From Actinostola sp. cb2023 (Eukaryota > Cnidaria > Anthozoa > Actiniaria > Actinostolidae): a stretch of DNA of 64,000 nucleotides. The stretch spans positions 1-64,000 of the forward strand of contig JAUJYZ010000634.1 of the NCBI GenBank assembly GCA_033675265.1, read 5' to 3'. Of this stretch, positions 9,601 to 18,200 are shown piece by piece. Every line of letters begins with the position of its first letter. Positions within the stretch are counted from its first letter, which is position 1. The translations under genes were made by a program, and so were the position numbers. The notes beneath the pieces were generated by a model. The model saw nothing but the letters and a program-made list of their open reading frames with translations. It ran no database searches and was not told where the DNA came from.

Positions 9601-12574
9601 ACGTTGATCGATTGCATTCGCCAAAGATTATGGTCAGCCTCGATGATGATACAGCTTTGACTAAAGAAATGCGAGCTGAACTGGACGCGCTTCGGAAGTC
9701 ATTTGGCGGGAAGGGCAAGTTTGACCCGGCTCAACGCCTTAGCCAGGACAGGTACCAGGAATTGGTAAGATATTGCTGGGAAAACCCCGCACTCTTGAAA
9801 TCTTGGAAATTCATTAGAAATGTCCAAAATCGTGGAAGCCTGGCTAGAAGGCCTGGCTAGCGGCACATACCCATACCACTAATATATGGGAGTACCCACG
9901 TCACACCCTCCCCCTCGGGTTTCCCACTCATACCAACTTTTTATAGATCAGTGTTGTCTTCTTTTCCCAGATTGTGGCAAGTTTGGTTGTTGTGATGATT
10001 ACTCCAAGGCTGACTTTACTGGACAAGTGGGCTGTGCAAGTAAGCGACGTACTGTTGGAATCAATAATAAATAAATAAATATTAAAAAAATATAAAAAAA
10101 TAAAAATAAAAAGGAGCCCTGTTGAAATATAAAATAAACAATATGTGTCCATCTTCTTATTGGTAGAAAAAAATGAACCAATCAACGTTTGAGAAATTTA
10201 GTAGTATGACACATCCGGGCACCCTGGCTTTGCTTGGTCACTACTGCACTGTTTTACTATCAATCCTTTCTCTCTAAGACGGACAACCTCGCTAAACCAC
10301 TCAGGCAGTCAAAGTTGGTCCTGAAGGTGTCCGGCTTTGTAGAGTTGACCGTATATTATTGTATGACTATCTTTTAGCGTTGGGCTTCCTGTGGTAGTAC
10401 TAATACATTTTAGCGTTGGGCTTCCTGTGGTAGTACTAAATATATATTAGCGTTGGGCTTCCTGTGGTAGTACTAATATATATTAGCGTTGGGCTTCCTG
10501 TGGTAGTACTAATATATTTAAACCCTTTTGTTGACAGTGAAGTTATGTGTGGACAACTTTATTGAGACGTGCAATGACATATATCGGATGCCCCGTCACC
10601 AGAAAGAAGCCGAGTGTAGTAACTCCTTCACCAGGAAGAACTGTCCTTACACTTGCAATGCATGCAGTAAGTCAAAACATTGCATGACGTCATTTCCGGT
10701 CTCGTTAGGTCCGAGTTGGGGACTGGCGCGAGTTTTTCTCGCAAAGGATTTCGGTTGTTACAGACGAGAGAGATCCGCCATTTTGTACAGCAAATCATAA
10801 AATAACTATGATATAACGCGCGCTCTGATTGGCCAAAGGATGCGTATTCCGCGTGCTCTATGAGAGCACACAATACGCGCGCGCAGATATTCAAACATTT
10901 TTGTAACGAACAAAATTGAAAACTTGTCTTAAAATCATACTTGTATTTTATAAAAGAAATAGAAAACTCGGCAGCTGTGCTCTATCGAGTTATAGAACTC
11001 CACTTGAAAGAAGATTCGAGAAGTGTGAGAAGCATTCGGCTACGCCTTGTGCTTCTCCTAGTACTTCTCTCGTCTTCTTCAAATAGTTGCAATCAGCTGT
11101 TCAAAGTCCTTGACTTACTAGTTATCTGCACATGACGGGCAAACACTGCCTTCCATGTTCTATCGTCAAGCAGAGCGAATTCTATAAAAATCTTTTAAAA
11201 GTGCAGGAGACCGGAAATGACGTCAACTGAAACAGGGATTCGAGCTCGTGTCAGTTTATCCGCTGACTTCCTAAATCGCGGTCTATTTTGTCTCGTTTAA
11301 TTGTTTGTGTTGTTTATAGATATATAGATATATATTTTTTTTACATTGTTTTTACGTTGTTTATAGAGATGCCCGCTGCACCACTGAAACTTTGCGAGGG
11401 CCGACGTCCAGGCCAATTCTGTTGTTGGGATGGTACGCCAGCCAGAGGGCCCAATAGACTCGGATGCAAACGTATGTTGGCATTTTTGTAGATGGGTTAC
11501 CTGTGTGGGGTCTCGACCAAGAGGATCTGGATCGAGTAGCCTTGTATTTTAAAGCAGTCGCCAACATTATGGAATGATATTACATTTCCTCTCCCCTAAA
11601 CTAGAAACCATGACAATCCGATCGATAATTAGTAAAAGAGGATAAAAGCGAGACAAATAATGGTGACAATGCCAGAGGGCATCAGATATGTCTGTTTTCC
11701 CATACAAATTCTGTAATTTTTTGACGTTGTCCAGCCAAACCATACTTTCACTGTAAAATGAAGCCTTATAGTGTCCATCTAATGATACGTAATGGGCATC
11801 ATTTTCTGAGAGAGCAGATCAAGCTAGTGTGGAATGTTTGTAGTTTCCCTCGCATCCGTGTTTAGCTCCGTCACGCAACGTTCCCGGGGCGTTGCGTGAC
11901 GGAACCAAAGACGGATGCGAGGGAGACTAGATAGTTTGGTGATCTTCGGTTTAATATTGACGATGTTTTGGTGTTTTTATCACCGTCTGCAGCTTGTAAG
12001 GATAGATACGCTAGAGTCTGTCAGATGTTCAAAGACGTGTCACGTGGTTGTGAATCAAACTCATGGCGGTTAAGAAACTTTATGGGCAAATACTGTCCAC
12101 GAACATGTGGGCGATGTCCTGAGGTATGAAATCCATCCATCCATCCATTCATCCATTCATTCATTCATTCATTCATTCATTCATTCATCCATCCATCCAT
12201 CCATCCATCCATCCATCCATTCATCCATCCATCCATTCATTCATCCATCCATCCATCCATTCATCCATCCATCCATCCATCCATCCATCCAACTATCCAT
12301 TCATTGACCATCCATCCATCCATCCATCCATCCAACCATTCATCCATTCATCCATTCATCCATTCAATCATCCATCCATCCATCCATCCATCCATCCATC
12401 CATCCATCCATCCATCCATCCATCCATCCATTCATTCATTCATTTCATTCATTCATTTATCCATCCATCCATCCATCCATGGGAACAAGATTGGCCAATA
12501 TGGTGAATATCCAGCAAATAATTAAAACTGAATTTTATAAAATGTTCACTTTGTTTTGTTTTCAGTTTGATTGA
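586..12574 (+). CDS. Secreted double-ShKT-domain protein gene, left-arm copy (7 exons)
   Basis: Gene model read from splice signals: exons 586-640, 9457-9764, 9971-10039, 10538-10666, 11367-11471, 11993-12123 and 12566-12574, all with GT donors and AG acceptors. It would give about 268 residues: signal peptide, charged N-terminal domain, cysteine exon (C-x4-CC-x13-C), ShKT domain, second cysteine exon (C-x8-CC-x13-C), second ShKT domain and a two-residue tail. Exons 3, 4 and 5 are symmetric (phase 1-1), which suits module duplication. ShKT domains are six-cysteine folds found in sea-anemone channel-blocking peptides but also in many proteases, matrix and developmental proteins; toxicity is not shown. 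The join from exon 2 to exon 3 is out of frame here: CTTA at 9738-9741 has one A fewer than the mirror copy. No function is claimed beyond a secreted cysteine-rich protein. Confidence 0.75.
1692..1835. mobile_element. 144-bp MITE with TA duplication and CCGTGACCGTG core
   Basis: Ends GAGCAGATTTCGTATGAC and its reverse complement are flanked by TA on both sides (1690-1691 and 1836-1837), as for Tc1/mariner-type MITEs. The GC-rich centre repeats CCGTGCCGTGACCGTG. The mirror copy lies near 24,869-25,014. Confidence 0.8.
2621..2954. mobile_element. 334-bp MITE with ~65-bp inverted termini
   Basis: Begins AGGTTGTCCAGATGAAAAGA and ends with its reverse complement; the match extends about 65 bases from each end with few mismatches and includes a TCACGTGA site on each side. 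The interior has a short ATT run. The mirror copy lies near 23,756-24,090. Confidence 0.8.
3470..3750. mobile_element. 281-bp TA-flanked MITE (CAGTCATTTGCAAAAATTCTG family), left arm
   Basis: Termini CAGTCATTTGCAAAAATTCT and reverse complement, flanked by TA at 3468-3469 and 3751-3752. Subterminal TATCAATATATCGGGTGCAT is also inverted. TA duplication and a CAGT start are typical of Tc1/mariner non-autonomous elements. The same family flanks the palindrome axis. Confidence 0.85.
3814..4035 (+). repeat. 73-74-bp tandem repeat, 3 copies, left arm
   Basis: Units start at 3814, 3887 and 3961 with GAGGTCTGATATTTTCCTGT and contain GATCGAGCAAGCGAGGTTAT. The mirror array is at about 22,676-22,898. 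Confidence 0.85.
4409..4760. mobile_element. 352-bp foldback element, left arm
   Basis: Starts TTTATCATGTAATTT and ends with the inverse; the two halves pair over nearly their whole length (for example GTGAAGTTTGGAAAAGATCG against its complement). The spacer is around 4575-4600. Apparent ORFs in it are by-products of the hairpin. Confidence 0.8.
5400..5664. mobile_element. Inverted-repeat element A, left arm, first copy
   Basis: Starts CAATTCGTTGCATTTCTTGT and ends with the related CAACAGTTTTGAATCGAATTG in inverted sense. An inner imperfect hairpin pairs CAATGTTGATTCATAGTC with GACT..ATCAACATTG. It directly abuts the 1.4-kb unit B. A second copy is at 8459-8707 and a single copy in the right arm at 21,059-21,320. 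Confidence 0.65.
5665..7064 (-). mobile_element. 1.40-kb unit B, copy 1 (decayed DNA transposon)
   Basis: A unit starting TCTGAGGTACAGCTTAGG and ending TTTGGCGTCTCAGACA, so the outermost bases are inverted (TGTCTGAG/CTCAGACA). It contains a minus-strand fragment of a transposase-like helix-turn-helix ORF (6542-6853). It is repeated directly after itself at 7065-8458. Confidence 0.65.
6542..6853 (-). pseudogene. Transposase N-terminal HTH fragment (Tc1-like), left copy 1
   Basis: A 103-codon ORF whose first 50 residues read like a helix-turn-helix DNA-binding domain: [20 protein letters not shown] followed by [15 protein letters not shown]. This form is typical of Tc1/mariner and related transposases, where such an HTH recognises the terminal repeats. 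No catalytic DDE/D domain follows; downstream codons translate simple GCGAGCGAAGCGAGC-type repeats. It lies antisense inside intron 1 of the ShKT gene. Family assignment is by motif style only. Confidence 0.5.
7065..8458 (-). mobile_element. 1.4-kb unit B, copy 2 (left arm only)
   Basis: Direct repeat of 5665-7064 with small indels. Absent from the right arm, which has a single B (about 19,865-21,058). With element A copy 2 and about 165 bases of flank it forms the left-only block that offsets the two arms. Confidence 0.75.
7945..8232 (-). pseudogene. Transposase HTH fragment, left copy 2
   Basis: Duplicate of the ORF at 6542-6853. An extra base in the T-run near 8,216 breaks the first codons, leaving an ORF that starts inside the HTH at a later ATG (8184). 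Not functional. Confidence 0.5.
8459..8707. mobile_element. Inverted-repeat element A, left arm, second copy
   Basis: Copy of 5400-5664 with small deletions. It follows B copy 2, giving the order A-B-B-A. Confidence 0.65.
9457..9764 (+). CDS. Exon 2: N-terminal charged domain
   Basis: Acceptor TTTCCAG ends at 9456 and donor GTAAGA starts at 9765. It encodes about 102 residues without cysteine, mostly helical by composition, with segments such as [17 protein letters not shown] and [16 protein letters not shown] do not recognise the domain. The run CTTA (9738-9741) is CTTAA in the mirror copy. Without the extra base the exon ends in phase 0, whereas exon 3 needs phase 1 to keep its cysteines in frame. 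So this copy appears to carry a 1-base deletion, either real or from sequencing. Confidence 0.75.
9971..10039 (+). CDS. Exon 3: cysteine motif exon A
   Basis: Acceptor CTTTTCCCAG ends at 9970 and donor GTAAGC starts at 10040; 69 bases, symmetric phase 1. In the chosen frame it encodes [16 protein letters not shown] and a final cysteine, giving C-x4-CC-x13-C. An alternative acceptor 24 bases upstream (TATAG ending at 9946) stays in the same frame and would add two more cysteines. The CC-x13-C spacing matches exon 5, so the two exons look like duplicates. Confidence 0.7.
10375..10518 (+). repeat. 36-bp tandem repeat, 4 copies, before exon 4
   Basis: Units start at 10375, 10411, 10448 and 10484: TAGCGTTGGGCTTCCTGTGG then TAGTACTAATATA. 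The array ends about 20 bases before the acceptor of exon 4. Its core GGGCTTCCTGTG recurs elsewhere in the window. Confidence 0.9.
10538..10666 (+). CDS. Exon 4: first ShKT domain
   Basis: Acceptor TTGACAG ends at 10537 and donor GTAAGT starts at 10667; 129 bases, symmetric phase 1. Six cysteines are spaced C-x7-C-x14-C-x8-C-x3-C-x2-C, ending CPYTCNAC, the ShKT signature. The domain fills exactly one exon, as is usual for shuffled ShKT domains. The first cysteine follows KL and the fold needs three disulfides, so the product must be secreted. Confidence 0.85.
11367..11471 (+). CDS. Exon 5: cysteine motif exon B
   Basis: Acceptor TTATAG ends at 11366 and donor GTATGT starts at 11472; 105 bases, symmetric phase 1. 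It encodes [16 protein letters not shown] and a closing GC pair, giving C-x8-CC-x13-C, which parallels exon 3. It precedes the second ShKT exon just as exon 3 precedes the first. Confidence 0.75.
11842..11928. mobile_element. 87-bp hairpin (AGTTTCCCTCGCATCCGT), left arm
   Basis: Near-perfect inverted repeat: CCCTCGCATCCGTGTTTAGC and GTCACGCAACG pair with GCGTTGCGTGAC and AGACGGATGCGAGGG. A half copy (GCGTTGCGTGACGGAACTAA) is found at about 30,379-30,420, so it is a dispersed family. Confidence 0.8.
11993..12123 (+). CDS. Exon 6: second ShKT domain
   Basis: Acceptor CGTCTGCAG ends at 11992 and donor GTATGA starts at 12124. Six cysteines are spaced C-x7-C-x9-C-x14-C-x3-C-x2-C, ending [11 protein letters not shown] see no Lys-Tyr pair at the position used by potassium-channel-blocking ShK peptides; the only KY sits directly before the fourth cysteine. 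Channel block is therefore not predicted. The following intron begins at once with the CCAT microsatellite. Confidence 0.85.
12126..12480 (+). repeat. CCAT/CATT microsatellite in intron 6, left arm
   Basis: About 350 bases of CCAT and CATT tetramers. The ORFs of Ile-His-Pro-Ser type read through it in several frames and are artefacts. The mirror (15,340-15,692) differs in repeat number. Confidence 0.95.
12566..12574 (+). CDS. Exon 7: terminal mini-exon with stop
   Basis: A strong acceptor (pyrimidine tract, TTTTCAG ending at 12565) is followed by TTT GAT TGA, adding Phe-Asp and a stop. Phase 0 from exon 6 fits. The same mini-exon is present in the mirror copy at 15,247-15,255. Confidence 0.65.
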
Positions 12575-12647
12575 GCTGCATCACGTTACCTAGCAACGTT
12601 CTACGACGTTTTTAGTTTAAAACTTAAGGTGTTTGGGATTTCTGGTA

Positions 12648-12870
12648 TCACTATGGTAACTGATTAAACTGTCAATCAAATATTACTTCACAATGGTAAC
12701 TGATTAAACTGTCAATCAAATTATACAACATCACTATGGTAACTGATTAAACTGTCAATCAAATTTTTGCATATCACTATGGTAACTGATTAAATTGTCA
12801 ATCAAATATTGTTACACTATGGTAACTGATTAAACTGTCAATCAAATATTGCTTCACTATGGTAACTGAT
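12648..12870 (+). repeat. ~40-bp tandem repeat, 6 copies, left arm
   Basis: Repeated TCACTATGGTAACTGATTAA followed by ACTGTCAATCAAAT, just downstream of the ShKT gene stop. Confidence 0.9.
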
Positions 12871-12991
12871 AAAAATTATTATTATTACTATTATTATTAT
12901 TAATTAAATTCACGAAGTAACCAGCCAATCAGATGTCCTCAATTTGGTCACATGATGGAACTGGATAGACTGAAATGATTTCATAGTACTT

Positions 12992-13261
12992 TTACCTGAA
13001 ATTTGTTTTTCCTATATCCAGAACTAAGCCTGTGACTTGGTACCCATTTTCTTTCAATCCGAGAGTCTCTATAGGTTCTAACTCCATGTTAAAGGTTGTT
13101 CGTTTCCAGTATCGGTGACTTATTTTCTCGTTCGCGCTTCTAATCTTCAAACAGTTTAACCGTTCACCGAGTCTTGTAGCGAGTAGATAAGGGAACTGCC
13201 TTGTATACTTGTTTTTCTCCTCTTCTGCAGAAACAGATTTGCAAAGCGCTTCAACGGACAA
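12992..13261 (-). other. Unrecognised ORF, weak exon candidate
   Basis: An 89-codon ORF on the minus strand, in the part of the arm next to the axis, containing LLATRLGERLNCLKIRSANE. A possible acceptor (TTTCTGCAG) lies inside it and a possible donor (CAGGTAAAAG) beyond its end. In the right-arm mirror (about 14,570-14,830) single-base indels break the frame. I recognise no domain; it may be chance. Confidence 0.2.
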
Positions 13262-13351
13262 TAATGTTCATCATTGCTCCCTCTATCTTGCGTCTTGCGT
13301 TCAGCCATGACAAATTGACTCTAGACTTCGACTACAGACGTTTCATCTGCA

Positions 13352-13464
13352 AGGTCTTCGTGTAGCTGCACAAATTATCCTGGCTATTGTTTTTTATGTA
13401 CAAACAATACATAGAACGACAATAGAACAATAGCCAGGACTTTAGTGCAGCTACACGAAGACCT
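13352..13464. mobile_element. 113-bp hairpin, left of axis
   Basis: AGGTCTTCGTGTAGCTGCAC at one end and its complement at the other; the next 20 bases (CCTGGCTATTGTT) also pair. The mirror is at 14,359-14,471. Confidence 0.85.
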
Positions 13465-13590
13465 GATTACCAGAAATTTGCAATTCAAAATTGCTTCTTT
13501 AAAACGCATTTCAGCAGACTGCTTTAACAAAAACAACTTGATTGAAAGAAAAGAACACACAACAATTAAATACAAACTCCTCCCGCGAAT

Positions 13591-13849
13591 ACAGTCAATT
13601 GCAAAAATTCTGGCCGCTACGAAGTATCAGTATATCAATATATCAGGTGCATTATGGGTAATTAAATAATCGAAAAATTCCCCTTAAAGAGTGTTAACGC
13701 CAGCAAAGTTGTAGAAATATTTAGTATAATGTTTATTTTAGTCTTACGTTTTGTTGTTTGTAAATTTTGCTTCATTTAATAGTATTAGTGATGCACCCGA
13801 TATATTGATATATGATATACCGTGGCGGCCAGAATTTTTCAAATGAATG
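13591..13849. mobile_element. TA-flanked MITE immediately left of the palindrome axis
   Basis: Same family as 3470-3750: CAGTCAATTGCAAAAATTCT at the outer end, GAATTTTTCAAATGAATG at the inner end, TA on both sides. Confidence 0.8.
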
Positions 13850-13851
13850 TA

Positions 13852-13960
13852 ACTAATGATAATGATAATAATAATAATAACAATAATAATAATAATATTA
13901 TAATATTATAATTATTATCATTATTTATTGTTATTATTATTATTATCATTATCATTAGTT
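13852..13960. repeat. Palindrome axis: AAT/ATT microsatellite
   Basis: About 100 bases of AAT/ATT and ATC/GAT triplets that are themselves mirror-symmetric; the axis is at about 13,905. Such a sequence can fold to a tight hairpin with the whole inverted repeat as its stem. Confidence 0.85.
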
Positions 13961-13962
13961 TA

Positions 13963-14229
13963 CATTCATTTGAAAAAATTCTGGCCGCCCACGGTATATC
14001 AAGTATATCAATATATCGGGTGCATCACTAATACTGCTATAAATGAAGCAAAATTTACAAACAACAAACGTAAGACTAAAATAAACATTATACTAAATAT
14101 TTCTACCAACTTTGCTGGCGTTAACACTCTTTAAGGGGAATTTTTCGATTATTTAATTACCCCATAATGCACCTGATATATTGATATTACTGATTACTTC
14201 GTAGCGGCCAGAATTTTTGCAATTGACTG
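13963..14229. mobile_element. TA-flanked MITE immediately right of the palindrome axis
   Basis: Mirror of 13,591-13,849, ending GCAATTGACTG with TA at 14,230-14,231. Confidence 0.8.
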
Positions 14230-14358
14230 TATTCGCGGGAGGAGTTTGTATTTAATTGTTGTGTGTTCTTTTCTTTCAATCAAGTTGTTTTTTTGTTAAA
14301 GCAGTCTGCTGAAATGCGTTTTAAAGAAGCAATTTTGAATTGCAAATTTCTGGTAATC

Positions 14359-14471
14359 AGGTCTTCGTGTAGCTGCACTAAAGTCCTGGCTATTGTTCTA
14401 TTGTCGTTCTATGTATTGTTTGTACATAAAAAACAATAGCCAGGATAATTTGTGCAGCTACACGAAGACCT
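14359..14471. mobile_element. 113-bp hairpin, right of axis
   Basis: Mirror of 13,352-13,464. Confidence 0.85.
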
Positions 14472-14952
14472 TGCCAGATGAAACGTCTGTAGTCGAAGTC
14501 TAGAGTCAATTTGTCATGGCTGAACGCAAGACGCAAGATAGAGGAGCAATGATGAACATTATTGTCCGTTGAAGCGCTTTTGCAAATCTGTTTCTGCAGA
14601 AGAGGAGAAAAAAAAGTATACAAGGCAGTTCCCTTATCTACTCGCTACAAGACTCGGTGAACGGTTAAACTGTTTGAAGATTAGAAGCGCGAACGAGAAA
14701 ATAAGTCACCGATACTGGAACGAACAACCTTTAACATGGAGTTAGAACCTATAGAGACTCTCGGATTGAAAGAAAATGGGTACCAAGTCACAGGCTTAGT
14801 TCTGGATATAGGAAAACAAATTTCAGGTAAAAGTACTATGAAATCATTTCAGTCTATCCAGTTCCATCATGTGACCAAATTGAGGACATCTGATTGGCTG
14901 GTTACTTCGTGAATTTAATTAATAATAATAATAGTAATAATAATAATTTTTA

Positions 14953-15176
14953 TCAGTTACCATAGTGAAGCAATATTTGATTGACAGTTTAATCAGTTAC
15001 CATAGTGTAACAATATTTGATTGACAATTTAATCAGTTACCATAGTGATATGCAAAAATTTGATTGACAGTTTAATCAGTTACCATAGTGATGTTGTATA
15101 ATTTGATTGACAGTTTAATCAGTTACCATTGTGAAGTAATATTTGATTGACAGTTTAATCAGTTACCATAGTGATA
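14953..15176 (-). repeat. ~40-bp tandem repeat, right arm
   Basis: Mirror of 12648-12870. Confidence 0.9.
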
Positions 15177-15246
15177 CCAGAAATCCCAAACACCTTAAGT
15201 TTTAAACTAAAACGTCGTAGAACGTTGCTAGGTAACGTGATGCAGC

Positions 15247-18200
15247 TCAATCAAACTGAAAACAAAACAAAGTGAACATTTTATAAAATTCAGTTTTAAT
15301 TATTTGCTGGATATTCACCATATTGGCCAATCTTGTTCCCATGGATGGATGGATGGATGGATAAATGAATGAATGAATGAATGAATGGATGGATGGATGG
15401 ATGGATGGATGGATGGATGGATGGATGGATGGATGGATGGATGGATGATTGAATGGATGAATGGATGAATGGATGAATGGTTGGATGGATGGATGGATGG
15501 ATGGATGGTCAATGAATGGATAGTTGGATGGATGGATGGATGGATGGATGGATGAATGGATGGATGGATGGATGGAATGAATGGATGGGATTGATGAATG
15601 AATGGGATGATGGATGGATGGATGGATGGATGGATGAATGAATGAATGAATGAATGAATGAATGAATGGATGAATGGATGGATGGATGGATTTCATACCT
15701 TCAGGACATCGCCCACATGTTCGTGGACAGTATTTGCCCATAAAGTTTCTTAACCGCCATGAGTTTGATTCACAACCACGTGACACGTCTTTGAACATCT
15801 GACAGACTCTAGCGTATCTATCCTTACAAGCTGCAGACGGTGATAAAAACACCAAAACATCGTCAATATTAAACCGAAGATCACCAAACTATCTAGTCTC
15901 CCTCGCATCCGTCTTTGGTTTCCGTCACGCAACGCCCGGGAACGTTGCGTGACGGAGCTAAACACGGATGCGAGGGAAACTACAAACATTCCACACTAGC
16001 TTGATCTGCTCTCTCAGAAAAATGATGCCCATTACGTATCATTAGATGGACACTATAAAGGCTTCATTTTACAGTGAAAGTATGGTTTGGCTGGACAACG
16101 TCAAAAAATTACAGAATTTGTATGGGAAAAACAGACATATCTGATGCCCTCTGGCATTGTCACCATTATTTGTCTCGCTTTTATCCTCTTTTACTAATTA
16201 TCGATCGGATTGTCATGGTTTCTAGTTTTAGGGGAGAGGAAATGTAATATCATTCCATAATGTTGGCGACTGCTTTAAAATACAAGGCTACTCGATCCAG
16301 ATCCTCTTGGTCGAGACCCCACACAGGTAACCCATCTACAAAAAAATGCCAACATACGTTTGCATCCGAGTCTATTGGGCCCTCTGGCTGGCGTACCATC
16401 CCAACAACAGAATTGGCCTGGACGTCGGCCCTCGCAAAGTTTCAGTGGTGCAGCGGGCATCTCTATAAACAACGTAAAAACAATGTAAAAAAAATATATA
16501 TCTATATATCTATAAACAACACAAACAATTAAACGAGACAAAATAGACCGCGATTTAGGAAGTCAGCGGATAAACTGACACGAGCTCGAATCCCTGTTTC
16601 AGTTGACGTCATTTCCGGTCTCCTGCACTTTTAAAAGATTTTTATAGAATTCGCTCTGCTTGACGATAGAACATGGAAGGCAGTGTTTTTGCCCGTCATG
16701 TGCAGATAACTAGTAAGTCAAGGACTTTTGAACAGCTGATTGCAACTATTTGAAGAAGACGAGAGAAGTACTAGGAGAAGCACAAGGCGTAGCCGAATGC
16801 TTCTCACACACTTCTCGAATCTTCTTTCAAGTGGAGTTTCTATAACTCGATAGAGCACAGCTGCCGAGTTTTCTATTTCTTTTATAAAATACAAGTATGA
16901 TTTTAAGACAAGTTTTCAATTTTGTTCGTTACAAAAATGTTTGAATATCTGCGCGCGCGTATTGTGTGCTCTCATAGAGCACGCGGAATACGCATCCTTT
17001 GGCCAATCAGAGCGCGCGTTATATCATAGTTATTTTTATGATTTGCTGTACAAAATGGCGGATCTCTCTCGTCTGTAACAACCGAAAATCCTTTGCGAGA
17101 AAACTCGCGCCAGTCCCCAACTCGGACCTAACGAGACCGGAAATGACGTCATGCAATGTTTTTGACTTACTGCATGCATTGCAAGTGTAAGGACAGTTCT
17201 TCCTGGTGAAGGAGTTACTACACTCGGCTTCTTTCTGGTGACGGGGCATCCGATATATGTCATTGCACGTCTCAATAAAGTTGTCCACACATAACTTCAC
17301 TGTCAACAAAAGGGTTTAAATATATTAGTACTACCACAGGAAGCCCAACGCTAATATATATTAGTACTACCACAGGAAGCCCAACGCTAATATATATTAG
17401 TACTACCACAGGAAGCCCAACGCTAAAATGTATTAGTACTACCACAGGAAGCCCAACGCTAAAAGATAGTCATACAATAATATACGGTCAACTCTACAAA
17501 GCCGGACACCTTCAGGACCAAACTTTGACTGCCTGAGTGGTTTAGCGAGGTTGTCCGTCTTAGAGAGAAAGGATTGATAGTAAAAACAGTGCAGTAGTGA
17601 CCAAGCAAAGCCAGGGTGCCCGGATGTGTCATACTACTAAAATTTCTCAAACGTTGATTGGTTCATTTTTTTTCTACCAATAAGAAGATGGACACATATT
17701 GTTTATTTTATATTTCAACAGGGCTCCTTTTTATTTTTATTTTTTATATATTTTTTTAATATTTATTTATTTATTATTGATTCCAACAGTACGTCGCTTA
17801 CTTGCACAGCCCACTTGTCCAGTAAAGTCAGCCTTGGAGTAATCATCACAACAACCAAACTTGCCACAATCTGGGAAAAGAAGACAACACTGATCTATAA
17901 AAAGTTGGTATGAGTGGGAAACCCGAGGGGGAGGGTGTGACGTGGGTACTCCCATATATTAGTGGTATGGGTATGTGCCGCTAGCCAGGCCTTCTAGCCA
18001 GGCTTCCACGATTTTTTTGGACATTTCTAATGAATTTCCAAGATTTCAAGAGTGCGGGGTTTTCCCAGCAATATCTTACCAATTCCTGGTACCTGTCCTG
18101 GCTTAAGGCGTTGAGCCGGGTCAAACTTGCCCTTCCCGCCAAAATGACTTCCGAAGCGCGTCCAGTTCAGCTCGCATTTCTTTAGTCAAAGCTGTATCAT

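Larger units (their letters stand above)
1..13905 (+). repeat. Left arm of giant inverted repeat
   Basis: The sequence from base 1 to about 13,905 recurs as its reverse complement from 26,697 back to about 13,906. Matching landmarks run in mirror order: the TATA box and first exon, the AT dinucleotide run near 4,160, the CCAT microsatellite, the 36-bp repeats and every exon of the ShKT gene. The sum of mirrored coordinates is about 26,712 in the outer part and about 27,820 in the inner part. The shift is explained by a left-only block (about 7,063-8,873) and a right-only 691-bp element. Identity reaches the first base of the window, so the arm may extend further left or the contig may begin here. 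Confidence 0.95.

Noticed and set aside
11993..12123. Potassium-channel toxin call for the second ShKT domain
   Set aside because: The ShKT fold alone does not imply toxicity, and the channel-blocking Lys-Tyr pair is not seen at the expected place.
12107..12525. Long Ile-His-Pro-Ser ORFs (also 15,247-15,855)
   Set aside because: They translate the CCAT microsatellite in several frames; the right-arm ORF only joins a real ShKT exon to the intron microsatellite by read-through of the donor site.
16260..17309. ORFs on both strands around the right-arm ShKT exons
   Set aside because: Read-through of introns or antisense; splice sites define the exons better.
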